NCBI GenBank assembly: GCA_947683425.1
Contig: CANTUQ010000159.1
Span: forward strand, 4,664,001 to 4,728,000
Source: Excoecaria cochinchinensis
Taxonomy: Eukaryota > Streptophyta > Magnoliopsida > Malpighiales > Euphorbiaceae
Direction: 5' to 3'
DNA: 64,000 nucleotides
Below are positions 1-11,154 of the stretch, piece after piece. How positions within the stretch are numbered: position 1 is the stretch's first letter; the number at the start of each line of letters is the position of its first letter. Under the pieces are notes generated by a model, which did not search any database, was not told the DNA's origin, and saw nothing but the letters and a program-made list of their open reading frames with translations. The translations under genes and the position numbers were made by a program.

Positions 1-231
1 TCCAAGATCCCTTTGGTTGGCCCAAAATGGATACTAAGCGCAGTCTTAGGCTCTCCGAGGTGAGAGAAACTTTCCCAATATTCTATTGGGTGGCGACTCC
101 ATGAAACCTCCTTGTTGCCCAACATAAACGCACTTGCAGTTTATTGCAAGTTGTTAGCGGATCCTCAATTGCCCGATCTCCCTCAACCGGGCGGTCAGAG
201 GGGTGGCCGAGGGGCGTCCGGCGCGCGTCAC
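1..231 (+). other. possible Tat/Ogre-like LTR or leader remnant
   Basis: No gene is visible. A TGGCGACTCC motif at 91-100 and a GC-rich tail at 175-230 resemble the primer-site and leader region of plant Tat-type Ty3/gypsy elements. The sequence changes character at about 232, where a different LTR begins abruptly in its middle. The left boundary lies outside the window, so the assignment rests on short motifs only. Confidence 0.3.
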
Positions 232-254
232 ATGTGGATAACGAGTAACACATA

Positions 255-441
255 GATACCCGAAGGTATCAACACTATTCTCACAACGCATAAATACCCG
301 TAGGTATTAAAACAATCTTTTCTTGTTGTTCCAAAAACATTTTCGCATACACAGGGATCACGAAGATCCAGTCGGGGGACCTGATAAGGGTCCAAATCAT
401 ACACAGGCTGCAGCAACACTAACTCCATTAGGCATGCCAAA
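255..441 (-). promoter_or_regulatory. conserved LTR hairpin array (partial)
   Basis: Successive inverted repeats: GATACC/GGTATC at 255-270, AATACC/GGTATT at 293-308, GGATC/GATCC at 355-369, GGACC/GGTCC at 377-393 and the near-palindrome TTAGGCATGCCAA at 428-441. They occur in the same order as in the other LTRs. Several stems differ in sequence from the other copies but remain paired. The partner hairpins near the putative splice acceptor are missing because the LTR is truncated. Function is unknown. Confidence 0.7.
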
Positions 442-781
442 CTATCCACTACTCGACTAACGCAGGCTAAACACATATATGTTTCTTTTAGTGATGTACA
501 TGATATTTTTAATCCTTTTTATACGTGCATACTTTTATTATAGTCGCATAATAATCACATGCATAATTCATTTATAAGCTAAAGCAAAGGCTCATATACC
601 ATAAGACAAACCATAACCTTTTTATTGCAATCCCATCATAATTTTTACCATATTCCTAAACATTCATTTTAACTATAGCTTATATGGTATAATATATCCA
701 ATTTTACACAACATGTCATGTGAAAAGCATTAGTAAAACCCATGCTAAATAGCTCAACAACATACATTCATAGCATAGAAA

Positions 782-850
782 GAGTCGCGCTCGCGACATT
801 AGTCGCGACCGTGACAGAAAACTAGATGGCCTCTGTCACGCTCGCGATAG
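782..850. repeat. GC palindrome cluster, TGTCGCG type
   Basis: Three degenerate copies of the 18-bp palindrome CTGTCGCGCTCGCGACAG lie in otherwise AT-rich LTR sequence. Decay is mostly C to T or G to A (for example TGTCACG, GCGATAG). Another decayed copy is at about 1634-1652. Confidence 0.8.
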
Positions 851-3050
851 AGCCAAGCTTCACACTCCTGTCGATTCCCAATTGAATACAACTTCACATA
901 AAAATATACCCACTCTTATATTGTCCATAAATAATTTCATAAACATTACTTTCCCTAAATTCATGCATTAAATTCGAGAACTTCAACACAAGCATCTTAA
1001 CTATTCAATTTACTAAGAATCATTCTTAATATCCCACACAATTTCTAAACTATAAATAAGTCTACTTGAAACTTGAATCATTAACGGCTCAATAAGCTTT
1101 AATAAATCTGTGCATATAAGCCACATTTATTTTTAACAAATAGCAAGGCATCACTAGAGCTCAAATGGGTACATTATCTTTCATGTTCGAAATAGTTTCT
1201 ATACTTTGGTTTGGACCTGGAAGAGTGTTCTAAACTTCCTATGTATCCAAAGAGTTGGGAATTCAAACCGCGAAATTCTACTAGTTTAAACCGCAAGTTA
1301 TAGATTTTCACTTCAAATCGCTTAACATAATATAAATCCAGTCAATATTGAACATACTTCAAAATGTTCCGCTCATTAAACTTTTAAGTAACTAAGTCAA
1401 TATTCTTATTTATAACCTCAAACACTTGTATCCATAAGTAATAGCCATTTATTTACTCATTTCCATACTCTAAACATATGATGAATATGTCTCGAGAGGT
1501 TCCAAGGAAGTTCGGGTGTATTTCGGAAGGAAAAACATTAAAAAATACAAAAACTAGAAGAGCATAAAGGTAGGCAAGGTTTCCTACCAACCAAAAGGTT
1601 AAAAAGAAGAATAAAAACACTTGCCAAGAAAGTTCTGTCGCGCTCACGATAGAAGCCCCCTGCAGGTTTCTCACAAGAGCAAGTCACAAGACTGCTTTCC
1701 GCTTCAAACTTCAACCGCCTGAACTAATCTCTAAAACTCATTTTTAGACCAAATGTCCTTCTTAAAAAATTATTTTTATGATGTTATATTTAATATAGAA
1801 CAAGTATCATGCCATTTGGATACCTAAATCATCAGATATGATTAAAACAACCTACATTGCTCCCCTGAACCCGGCCAGGGAAGATACCTCTTCTACAAGA
1901 CTACTTTTGGGACACTTAGAGATAAAATTTGATCAAGCCTATTTATACAAAATTTGTAGAAATATGTCTTAGCTTTCTAATGGTACAGGTCTCATACAAT
2001 TTGGAGTTATAAAACTCCAGATACAGCCTAATAACCGAAAAGTGGTCAGGTGTGTTCTAACACAAATTTTCACCCAAAATCCTATTCACATGCACAATTT
2101 AACAATTTAAATCAACACTCACTACCATCATCATATTTTATCATCAAAACATTCAAGTAACTTATATAACACATGAATATACTCAAAATCATATATAAAT
2201 AAAGGGTTTCCAAACCTCTATTCCTTTGCACCCTAATTGCTCCAATAGCTACACAACTTCTATTCTTTCAGACTCCTTCTTAAGCTCTGTTGTTTCCTCC
2301 AACAAAATCAACCAAAAATTCAGAATTCCTCTTAAGGTTACACATAACTCTATTCATATTTAAAGAAAAAAGGAGAGGAAGAGGGAAAAAAACCAAGAAC
2401 TTACCTTTCCCAATCAAATCTTGCATCCAATTACCTGAAACTTGGAAAATCCTCCTTTGGCCCCCAATTGTTAGATTTGGCGTGAGGAAGGAAGAGAAGA
2501 GGTTTTCCCTCTCTTTTTCCCTCACTTACCCGGCCAAGAATGGTCTAAATGAAGTCAAAAAGGTTTAATTAAAGCCATTAGTTCAATCCTTATCCCAAGT
2601 GCCCCAAGTCACACTTTGATTGGCCCAATAAAGATTTTTTTGTGTCAAACCTATCTTTTAGTCCTTAATCTTACTTCCTTTCCTCCAATTGGCATTCAAC
2701 TTTTCTATTACATACATTGGCCCACATAATTTAATTAATTCATTCAATTTAATCCATAATTACAAAATGACCAAAATACCTTTACCCTACACAAATAAAC
2801 CCAGTCACGTTCTTTACTACAATTAGTCCCTTCAATCATCCAATTACACATTTTTAATCACCAAATAATTCTTTTCACGTCATTTAAGGCACGACGATCT
2901 AACTGTCTAATTTATCAAAACTTGTCGAAACTTTTGAATTAATGACGGTTGTATCCTTTTTAACACTTTCGACCCTATCTCTAGCATATTTGGTTTCCGT
3001 TATACCCTAAACTTACCATAATCCGACTAGGGTGTATTCAGGGTGTTTCA

Positions 3051-3553
3051 GTACCACCCGAAGTAAAAATATATTTTATTTGACCATTGGAAAGTACAAG
3101 TTATAAGGAGTCCAAAAATGTAATTTGGTGTGAAACCGAGGTCAAATAGGCCATCAAAAGTTAAGAATAAGTTACGGCTGAATTCAAATAGTGAACCGGT
3201 TTGACCAAAGTTTGACCAATTTGACCAAGGTTTGACCGTGCCAAAAATGGTGTTATGGACCTCCGAAAAATTATCTGAAAACATGGACTCGCTCTAAATA
3301 ATATGGGGAATCATAAGGTAATGAAATATTAATTTTACGGTAACATAAAAAATTGGGTTATCGGACTGGTAAATATTTATCATATCAAAAAATATTTGTG
3401 GATCCTAATAAATATTTATTGAGAATTATGGATGGATTTTTATGAGAAATTGAGCTTAGAAAGTGGTAGAAAAAAATAATAGAGCAAAATAATGGCTAAT
3501 TAAGTAAAGTGGGCCTAATTGGGTTGGCCCAATTGGAGGGATCAAGAAATGGC
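3051..3553 (+). other. left piece of an older plus-oriented LTR-like sequence
   Basis: No gene. This stretch becomes continuous with 23794-24073 once the Athila insertion is removed, and then with 28019-28985 once the solo LTR is removed. It has short TTTGACC repeats at 3201-3237. The joined sequence has a TATA-like CTATATAAGG at about 23812, followed by a pyrimidine-rich leader-like segment, which suggests an LTR promoter. Family and outer ends are not resolved. Confidence 0.4.
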
Positions 3554-4832
3554 TGTTATGCTAAATCCGCAAATGCACGGTTTACCGATTATAGTATTTA
3601 AGATATCATTCCCACGAAGATAGTAGACTGACTATTACTTACTATTACTACTCGATTTTAATTTTGTTTACATCGTTCATTATTTCTGATAATGAAACTA
3701 AACTACTAGTAGAATGCTAAATTAAGTATTACCTAAACCTAATTAATAATGATCAAAAAAGACAAGTAGGATTAATGATTATAAGTTGATAGTTGATAAA
3801 ACTTGAAGTTATTCTTCTTGCTTGTTAATATAACCTTATCATGCAAGCCAAGTTGGAATAATATTCTAATTCATTCTCTCGACATGAATTAGAGTACCTA
3901 AAACATGTATGTATAATTCTAACTCTTAACTCTCATTAATGAACTAGTTAATTATACATACATACTTCAGGATTAATTAACAACCTACAGCAATCATCTA
4001 ACATCCCGACCTCTCAAGAAATGCTTTAATGATGAAATTCTATTAGCTTTAAGTAAGAACCTATCTCTCAACTACATTCTTTCTTATTATGATCATTCAT
4101 AAAATACCAACAGAAAATTCTGCAAACAAGAATACTTATATTGATGTGAATAACAAAACATAGCATAAATTGTTCAAGTTCCTAAAGACATCATTAAATA
4201 TTTACGAAGAAGAAGCAAAAGTTAGAAGATTAATAAGGAGATCTCTCAACCCTTTTTCTCTTCACAAATATAATCTTCTCCTTCGCTTTTTTGCCTTCTT
4301 CTCAAAACATCAAAATGTACTTGAGAATTTACAAATAAAAGTAATTGTTCTTTCTAACTTAGAAAAATTCACAAGTTAAATTATATATCTCTTTCTTTGT
4401 CAAATTGAATCTTATATATATGTCTTTAAAACTTGTGTCCCTTGAAGTGCCTCTCTAAAGATTTGTGAACCTTGGTAAAAAAAATGACTCTTCAAGTGAC
4501 CCTTCAGAAATAACTTCTCTAACGGCTATTACCGTCAGGGTCGCGCTCATGACAAAACACGAAGCTCCAATTCTTTGACTTTTCTCCTAGCTTTTACTTC
4601 CTTGCTTTGTCACACTCGCAACTTCCACCGCGCCCGCGACAGTGCCTTCACTTTAAGCTCATAATTTAAGCATCTTTCTCCCTGTTTTGTCCCTTTTACT
4701 CCTACACAACGAAATACATAAAAAGTATAAAAGATACCATGTTTCACAAGCAAATTAACTCAAAATTAAACATTTACTTGACATACTTAGACCTAAAACA
4801 CTAATTTAACACATATAAATCAACACACATCA
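3554..4832 (-). repeat. Athila 3' LTR
   Basis: Bounded by TGTTATGC and ACACATCA on the plus strand and nearly identical over its length to 22493-23793. A TGTCGCG-type palindrome zone, decayed, is at about 4545-4651. No coding capacity. The 69-residue frame at 4170-4379 is also open in the other LTR, but it has no domain and is probably chance. Confidence 0.93.
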
Positions 4833-4848
4833 ATTCCCCACACTTAAA
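4833..4848 (-). promoter_or_regulatory. Athila polypurine tract
   Basis: Read on the minus strand this is a purine-rich run (TTTAAGTGTGGGGAAT) directly abutting the 3' LTR, the expected primer for plus-strand DNA synthesis. Confidence 0.8.
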
Positions 4849-6072
4849 CCTTTGCTTGTCCTTAAGCAAAAATTCAAACATCTAAGTAACCCAACAAAAA
4901 TTTTAATATTCTCCAAAATAGATGTAGCAATTCAACAAGCTATTTTAACTATAAAAGAAGTTAAAGACATGATACTCAACACTAAACTCCCAATACTCAA
5001 TAATGATAGATAAAACAAGTTGCATAGCATACATAATAAATTTGCCAAATATCTCAATCTATTAAAAATATGATCAATGAATATAGAGTCAAGATGCTAA
5101 TCAAGCTATCTAGCCAAAATGTTAGCCTCCAAATCTAGAAATTCTAAGAACTAATGTAGCCATTTAGGACAAAGATTGAGCACATGCATTCACTTGTATT
5201 TCTCATGGCATTTTTAGACACTTTTTCTTCTTTTTTTTTTTCAATGGGTGCATTTTATGCTCCATCCCACTATTTTTATTATTATTTTTTTTATACTTTT
5301 CTACTTGTGACATTACACATTCTTTCTGAATGAATGTAAATTAAGAGCCTACTCACTTACACATAACTTACTCGAAATACATAATATCAACAAGCATTTA
5401 TTTTCTTATTTTATTTTTTTTATATGTGTCCTCATTCATTATTGAAAAATATGTTATTCATATTATGGCTATAATTTCCTTAAGGCTACTTAAATCCTTA
5501 GAACCTAAACTTCAATCCATAACATCATAGCATTCAAGCTTAACTAGAAAATGTACTAAACATTCTATACATCTTGTAAATAGTAAAAGGAGATATAAAG
5601 TAAATCTAAAATATATGCTACATGAAACTTTCAAATTCTACCAATTGAGCATGTAAAAGTTAATTATTACCATCAAGATTAACCTCAACATAATCAAGAT
5701 TAACATGTAAAGAAACTACTTATAAATGTGGAGAAGATAAAAACATACAACATAAGTGCATATCAAATTCAAAATGAAATAACACCTACAACTAACAATC
5801 ATATATATCAACACAATAACATAAAACAAACATATGAATATATCTAATATCACAAAATTTCATTTCCCTCCCCCACACTTAGAAATTGACATTGATCCCA
5901 ATGTGAAACCAAAGAGTGCAAAACAGAACATAAAGGATAAAAATAAAACAAAACAAAATAAAAGGAAATGAAAATAGAGTAAAGGAAACTTCTCTCAGAA
6001 AGTGCCACTAGGAGAACTTGGTGGAGATGGAGTGAACTCAACATTTTGCTTACGAAAGAAAGACATCAACTT
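4849..6072 (-). other. Athila 3' non-coding region
   Basis: AT-rich sequence between the env-like remnant and the polypurine tract. It has T- and A-rich runs (5220-5290, 5400-5420) and no frame with a recognisable domain. Confidence 0.7.
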
Positions 6073-7220
6073 TCAATTTAAACTCTGATTGCTCTTGCTC
6101 AAATTATGCATTTGGTTCTCCATTTTTTCTACCTTGGCAAACAAACTTTGGTTGGCAGCATCCATTGCATCTAAATGAGTAAGAACTTCTTGCCAACCTG
6201 CAGAACTCCCTCTTGCTCTAGCCCCAGAAACCGAATCTGAATCATCCTCATCTGAATCAGCTTGGACATCTGCCTCATGAGCAGAGACTAGTTGCTTTCC
6301 TTTTCCCACAGTTGTCTTTGCTGTATGCTCCTCATAAGATAAAAATTTTGGTGGCAAACCTACTCTGGTAATCAACTGAGAATTTCTCAAAAAGAAAACA
6401 TTAAACATAGGTAAATGCTCATCTTCTTCAGGCTCAAAACCCTCCAATTGGCCCAGACAAACCCAAAATAATACCAGTAATCATATGCCCCATACCAACA
6501 GTTTTATTTTTTGAAATAAATGCATTATACAAACCATCAAAAATAAATGAAATGGAATAGGGAGTCTTTTTGGCCTGTAGCATAGATAGCACAAATAGGT
6601 TTTTTTATTGCACTTTGTTATTTTCAACATGTCCAAACATAACATTGCACAAATATTTATGGAAAAGCAAAAGTGCATTGTTCTTGATTAACCTATTAGA
6701 AGAATTCTTAGGTTGATAACTATCTAAACCAGTTAGCCATTTCCATGTATCCAAAGAAACAAATTGTTGAGGCACAAAAGTATGTCCATCCAAAGGAAAA
6801 CCAAACCAAGAATGCATCTCATAAAAACAAAAAATATATTCAATGCCATCATACCTAAATTTAAATTGAATTTTCCTCTTATCAACATAAGCCAAGGTAA
6901 CCAAAAATTCCAAAGCCCACTCTTTCCTAACAGGTAATCATAAATGAGCAAAAGACTCCCACTTCATATATTTCAAGAATTTCCCAAAATCTTGACTAAT
7001 TTTTAAAGCTTCTAACAAATCAAAGTCTAAATGGAACATGCCAACAATTTATTTTTAGCAAAATATTCAAATTTTCTACCTTCATCATCAGTTAACAAAG
7101 GAAGAGGGCATTTATATAAATGAGATAGAGCAGTAGAACTTGGAGTTTGAGAAGATGAAGCAGGTTCTTTCCCTTTATGTTTATCTCCTATCTTCTTTAC
7201 ACGCACCGTGGTGATTCCCC
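6073..7220 (-). pseudogene. Athila extra ORF at the env-like position, degenerate
   Basis: Broken open frames on the minus strand (about 7200-6914, 6913-6605, 6447-6073) lie downstream of integrase and upstream of the polypurine tract. Athila elements carry an extra ORF there, called env-like by position. The 6605-6913 segment has an aromatic-rich block followed by a segment with KNNALLLFHKYL, which resembles a conserved helical region of this plant-transposon protein family. The 6073-6447 segment ends in a likely coiled coil (alternating hydrophobic residues around MENQMHNL). Frameshifts and stops separate the pieces. I see no clear signal peptide or membrane anchor, so an envelope role is not supported here. 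Confidence 0.6.
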
Positions 7221-7344
7221 ACTAGAGATAAAACTGAAATCTGAGTAAAAATGGGGCAATTAGGGCACAAAAGGTATTTATAGCGGGTGAAAATTTGAGT
7301 TGCAACGGTTAGAATTCTCCTTTAAAATTCAAATTTTGCACTTT

Positions 7345-7456
7345 GTCGTGCTCGCAAAATAAGCAAATTTTGCTTTCCATCGCACTCGCAAAAACTAGGC
7401 GCGCTCGCGACAGAAGCAAACTTAAACAACTCCCTCGATCTATCGCGCTCGCGACA
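7345..7456. repeat. GC palindrome cluster inside Athila internal region
   Basis: Four copies of the TGTCGCG-type palindrome, two decayed and two close to consensus (about 7397-7413 and 7441-7457). They lie between the env-like remnant and the integrase end. The same motif is in the LTRs of the unrelated Tekay/LARD superfamily. Confidence 0.8.
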
Positions 7457-7671
7457 GAAATTAGAAATACAATACAAATTTATGTTTTGAAGAAGTAACC
7501 CTATATTGGAACTTATATTAATAGACCTACTTACAAATTTGACCTGCAGAACAAAGATAAACTGTGTTAGTAACACTATAAGCCAAAATACCAAAATGAA
7601 AAATAATTAACAACACAAAAATAACTTAAAAATGGAATAATTACAAAATACAAAGATTGTTCAAATAACTT

Positions 7672-8777
7672 TCAACCCAAATGTAGAGAGATACACGAAA
7701 CCTCTCTACCTTGAAAATTACCATCTAGATACACCTTATACCTCTGACCATTAGCCTTAAACAACTCTCCTTTACTATTTTTAAGCTCCAAGTAACCATG
7801 ATCAAAAACACGAGTCACATCAAATGGCCCACTCCATCTAGACCAAATTTTTCTGGGAAATAACTTCAACCTTGAATTAAACAAAAGGACCTTGTCTCCA
7901 ATTTTAAAATTCTTATGCCTAATATGTGTATCATGCAATATTTTATTTTGCTCTTTATATATTCGAGCATTTTCATAGGAACTAAGGCGTAACTCATCAA
8001 GTTCATTCAATTGCAACCGTCTCTTAATACCGGCCTCCTTAAGATCATAATTTAAAACTCTAATTGCCCAAAAGGCCTTATGCTCTAACTCAACAGGCAA
8101 ATGACATGTTTTGCCAAAGACTAATCTATAGGGTGATATGCTAATTGGTGTTTTAAATGCAGTGCAGTATGCCTAAAGAGCATCATCCAACTTATGTGCC
8201 CAATCTTTCCTTGAATTTGAAACCGTCTTTTCAAGGATCCATTTAAGCTTCCTATTAGAGACTTCAACTTGACCACTAGTTTGTGGGTGATAAGGTGTTG
8301 CTACCCTATGATGCACCCTATATTTATGTAATAAAGAAGCAAAAGATCGGTTTCTGAAATGTGTACTTCCATCACTTATTATAGCACGTGGCACTCTAAA
8401 CCTTGGAAACAACCTTTTCAAAAACTTGACAACCACTTTTGCATCATTTGTTAGGGTTGCCTGGGCTTCCACCCACTTAGACACATAATCTACCCTAACT
8501 AAGATATAGTTTTGCCCAAATAAAGTAGGAAAAGGACCCATGAAGTCAATTCCCTATACGTCGAAGATCTCAACCTCTAAAATATTTGACAAGGGCATAT
8601 CATCTCTTCCCCAAGGTTGCCAATCCTTTGCCATCTATCACATCGAGCCACTAACCTTCTAGCATCTTGGAACAAAGTTGGCCAATAAAACCCACACTCA
8701 AGTACCCTAGCAGCTGTTTTGGTACTTTCATTATGCCTCGAATATAGAACTGAGTGACAGTGAGTAAGAATGTTTGT
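7672..8777 (-). pseudogene. Athila integrase, 3' part, split by insertion
   Basis: This encodes the integrase that inserts the element's DNA into chromosomes. Reading down the minus strand: an N-terminal zinc-binding segment (CHSVLYSRHNES, then CDRW) at 8577-8777, a core at 8173-8541 with catalytic-type residues (D in VDYVSKW, D in ISDGSTHF, E in GQVEVSNR), and a C-terminal part at 7672-8100. The second cysteine of the usual CxxC has become W, and frameshifts or stops separate all three blocks. The N-terminal end is cut by the element starting at 8783. The rest of the reading frame resumes at 18169. The first residues of the open frame reaching 8837 come from that inserted LTR, not from integrase. 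Confidence 0.88.
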
Positions 8778-9171
8778 ATACTTGTAACACCCCCTACGTC
8801 CCCGTTGGAAGGACGCGGGTGCGCTACCGACGCTCACTCACATACATGCACACATACACTAAGCGAAAGCATACGTTCATACAAAAACGCAGGAAATTAA
8901 AAACTTATCTTGAGAAGCAAAACTGGACATACATTAACTCACACACACGCAGGCACTAAGCCGAAACATATACACATGCATACATATGAACATTCAGCGG
9001 AAGCATAAAGCGGAGAAATAACTGAAACTTAATTACAATAAGATCCTTACATAATTAAAAGGCTACAAATTACAGAAATCAAAATATAGAAGCTGAACAA
9101 ATACAAAACTCTAACTCCTATGTGGCCGACCTTACAGATGCACGACTCGAACCGAACCAAACCTGCCACCT

Positions 9172-10588
9172 GCACGAGAAAAGAGCCCGTGCTAAGCGAT
9201 AACGCTTAGTGGGGAGAACACACAAGCAAAAAGGATGACCATTCACAATGATTGTCAAAACAAGTCACATACGCAAATGGCACATGTACATAATAACAAC
9301 AGATGGATATACAAGCCTGCATAGGAAGTCATGCATTCGGAAGTTCATATTCACATACTTACACATATTACCTGAGTGCTCATCTCAATATCATATTCGT
9401 CCAAAAACTACCCTCTTATATCATGTTAAGCAAAGCCCCAAGTAGACAAAGGATCACAGTAGATATAAATATTCATGTAAAAATATATACAGAACCTCAT
9501 GCATATACTTACCGGGTATCAGATATCAGTACCTTACCGAACATAGCCCCAAGAGATTCACATATACAATCATCATACCTAAGTACTCATTAACTGAAAA
9601 CCCATTCACATGCAATACAATTATCATACAGTAACGCACCCAACTATCATGCCGAGAACACTAGTTATCTAAACATACTTTAATCATGTCATAAGATGCA
9701 TACACTAAATGAAACCCAAGGTACAACATCAAACTGACGCACTTTCACTGCGCAACTCTAATCCATACAATATCATGCCTTGAAATGTAAACACAAGAAC
9801 ACATGCCGATATCACTACAAGAGGGGAAAACTAGAGAGAGAGAGGATGCAATATAACATTCCAAGGTTAAAAACACATTCATACGTATCTTGATTCACAC
9901 ACTTCTCCATAACGGTCATTAATACAAAAATCACGCTTGTAAACATATTTATTAACCATAGCATTCAACAATTCAAGTTTGTATTCGTATACTTATTACT
10001 TCCTATTCTTATAGACATAACTAATTGAATTCACATCTTTATAGGCATGATATAATAAAGTATATTCACGGCATTCGAAAGATCATGGTTACAGTCATGC
10101 ACATCTTAGTTCAACTTCATATATTCACAACCAATGACATACCGTACATTCCAATATGATATACATATGCATATATATATATGTGCAGATAAATATGTCC
10201 AATTCGCATGTTTGGGTCACTCTCAACCCAATCAGAGATTCATAATCACATTCGGAATACATAACCGATTCACATGTCCAGAATCATGCTTAATTGAACA
10301 TCACATTCTCTTCTTCATATTAGGCAAAACAAACAGAATACCTGCTAACTCAAAATCGTGGATAACGAGTATATAGACAGTACTTTACGGGTACGAGCCG
10401 ATACAGACAGTACTTTACGGGTACGAGCCGATAAATCAAGATACTTTTAACTTTTAGAAAACACTTTCAAAAGGGATCTTAAACAAGATCCGAACACATA
10501 AGGGTTCGCGAGGAACCAAACGGGGACCTGATCAGGGTCCAAACGGAAACAGAAGCTGCAGCATAAAGACTCTATTAGGCATGCCTAA
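9172..10588 (-). promoter_or_regulatory. conserved LTR hairpin array
   Basis: Plus-strand positions: 9172-9192 (GCACG/CCGTGC arms), 9192-9209 (CTAAGCG/CGCTTAG), 9234-9256 (decayed GACCATT stem), two GTAC-type stems at 10380-10394 and 10410-10424, GGATCTT/AAGATCC at 10474-10491, GGTTC/GAACC at 10503-10517, GGACC/GGTCC around TGATCA at 10524-10540, and palindrome TTAGGCATGCCTAA at 10575-10588. Order and spacing are shared with the other LTRs of this superfamily. Confidence 0.8.
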
Positions 10589-10880
10589 CTATCCACTGAA
10601 CTGACACTAGCAGGCTATGCATAATCCATTCAATTCATTTCATATTATCCCAAAACACACACAGATATATATGTATATATATCATGTATATATACATACG
10701 TATAAGCATATTCATATCATGGATTCACATACATATAATTCATAACATTGCCCATGCATAATACATCCACTTGTGTTAACATACTTCATAAAATAGTCCA
10801 AGCATAAAGCTAAGAGTATCACAAGTTCGGAATTCACACATTGGCTTCACAAAAGAAAACTCAATTTTGAAAACAGGGAG

Positions 10881-11154
10881 TGTCGCGATCGCGATGGATG
10901 TCGCGCTCGTGACAGAGGCTACTTGCCCATGTCGCGATCACGGCAACCTTCGCGATCTCGCGAGGGAACTAGGGCATCTCGCTATCGCGCTCGCGACAGT
11001 GAACTGCCAATCCAAACAATTCGGCAACCGATCTCTCTGTCGCGCTCGCGACAGAGGCTCTGCTGCATAGCTCGGCGGAGAGCTCGGACACGTGCAAGGG
11101 CTGCTTTCACCTAGCGCTGTCGCGACCTCACGACGATGTTGCGCTCGCGACAGA
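10881..11154. repeat. GC palindrome cluster, TGTCGCG type
   Basis: At least six copies or half-copies of CTGTCGCGCTCGCGACAG-like palindromes in about 270 bp, some as head-to-tail doublets that could fold into a 40-nt hairpin. A separate copy is at about 11670-11706. The surrounding LTR is AT-rich. Confidence 0.88.

Larger units (their letters stand above)
232..3050 (-). mobile_element. truncated LTR of the Tekay/LARD-like LTR superfamily
   Basis: The right end (GGGTGTTTCA at 3041-3050, preceded by CCGACTAGGG) matches the ends of the other minus-strand LTRs here, such as the one ending at 13109. Shared internal landmarks are the hairpin array at 255-441, GC palindromes at 782-850 and near 1634-1652, and a splice-donor-like site whose G is the complement of base 2404. 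The other end, which should read TGTAACACC, is missing: the copy starts abruptly inside the conserved hairpin zone, next to unrelated sequence. It is non-coding, and the short open frames in it have no recognisable domain. It is either a truncated solo LTR or a rearrangement breakpoint. Confidence 0.75.

Noticed and set aside
4170..4379. 69-residue frame conserved in both Athila LTRs (also 23109-23318)
   Set aside because: Conservation is explained by LTR duplication. No domain and no expression signal is visible.
6073..7220. A functional envelope gene making the Athila a retrovirus
   Set aside because: The frame is broken, no signal peptide, cleavage site or membrane anchor is evident, and the label env-like rests only on position.
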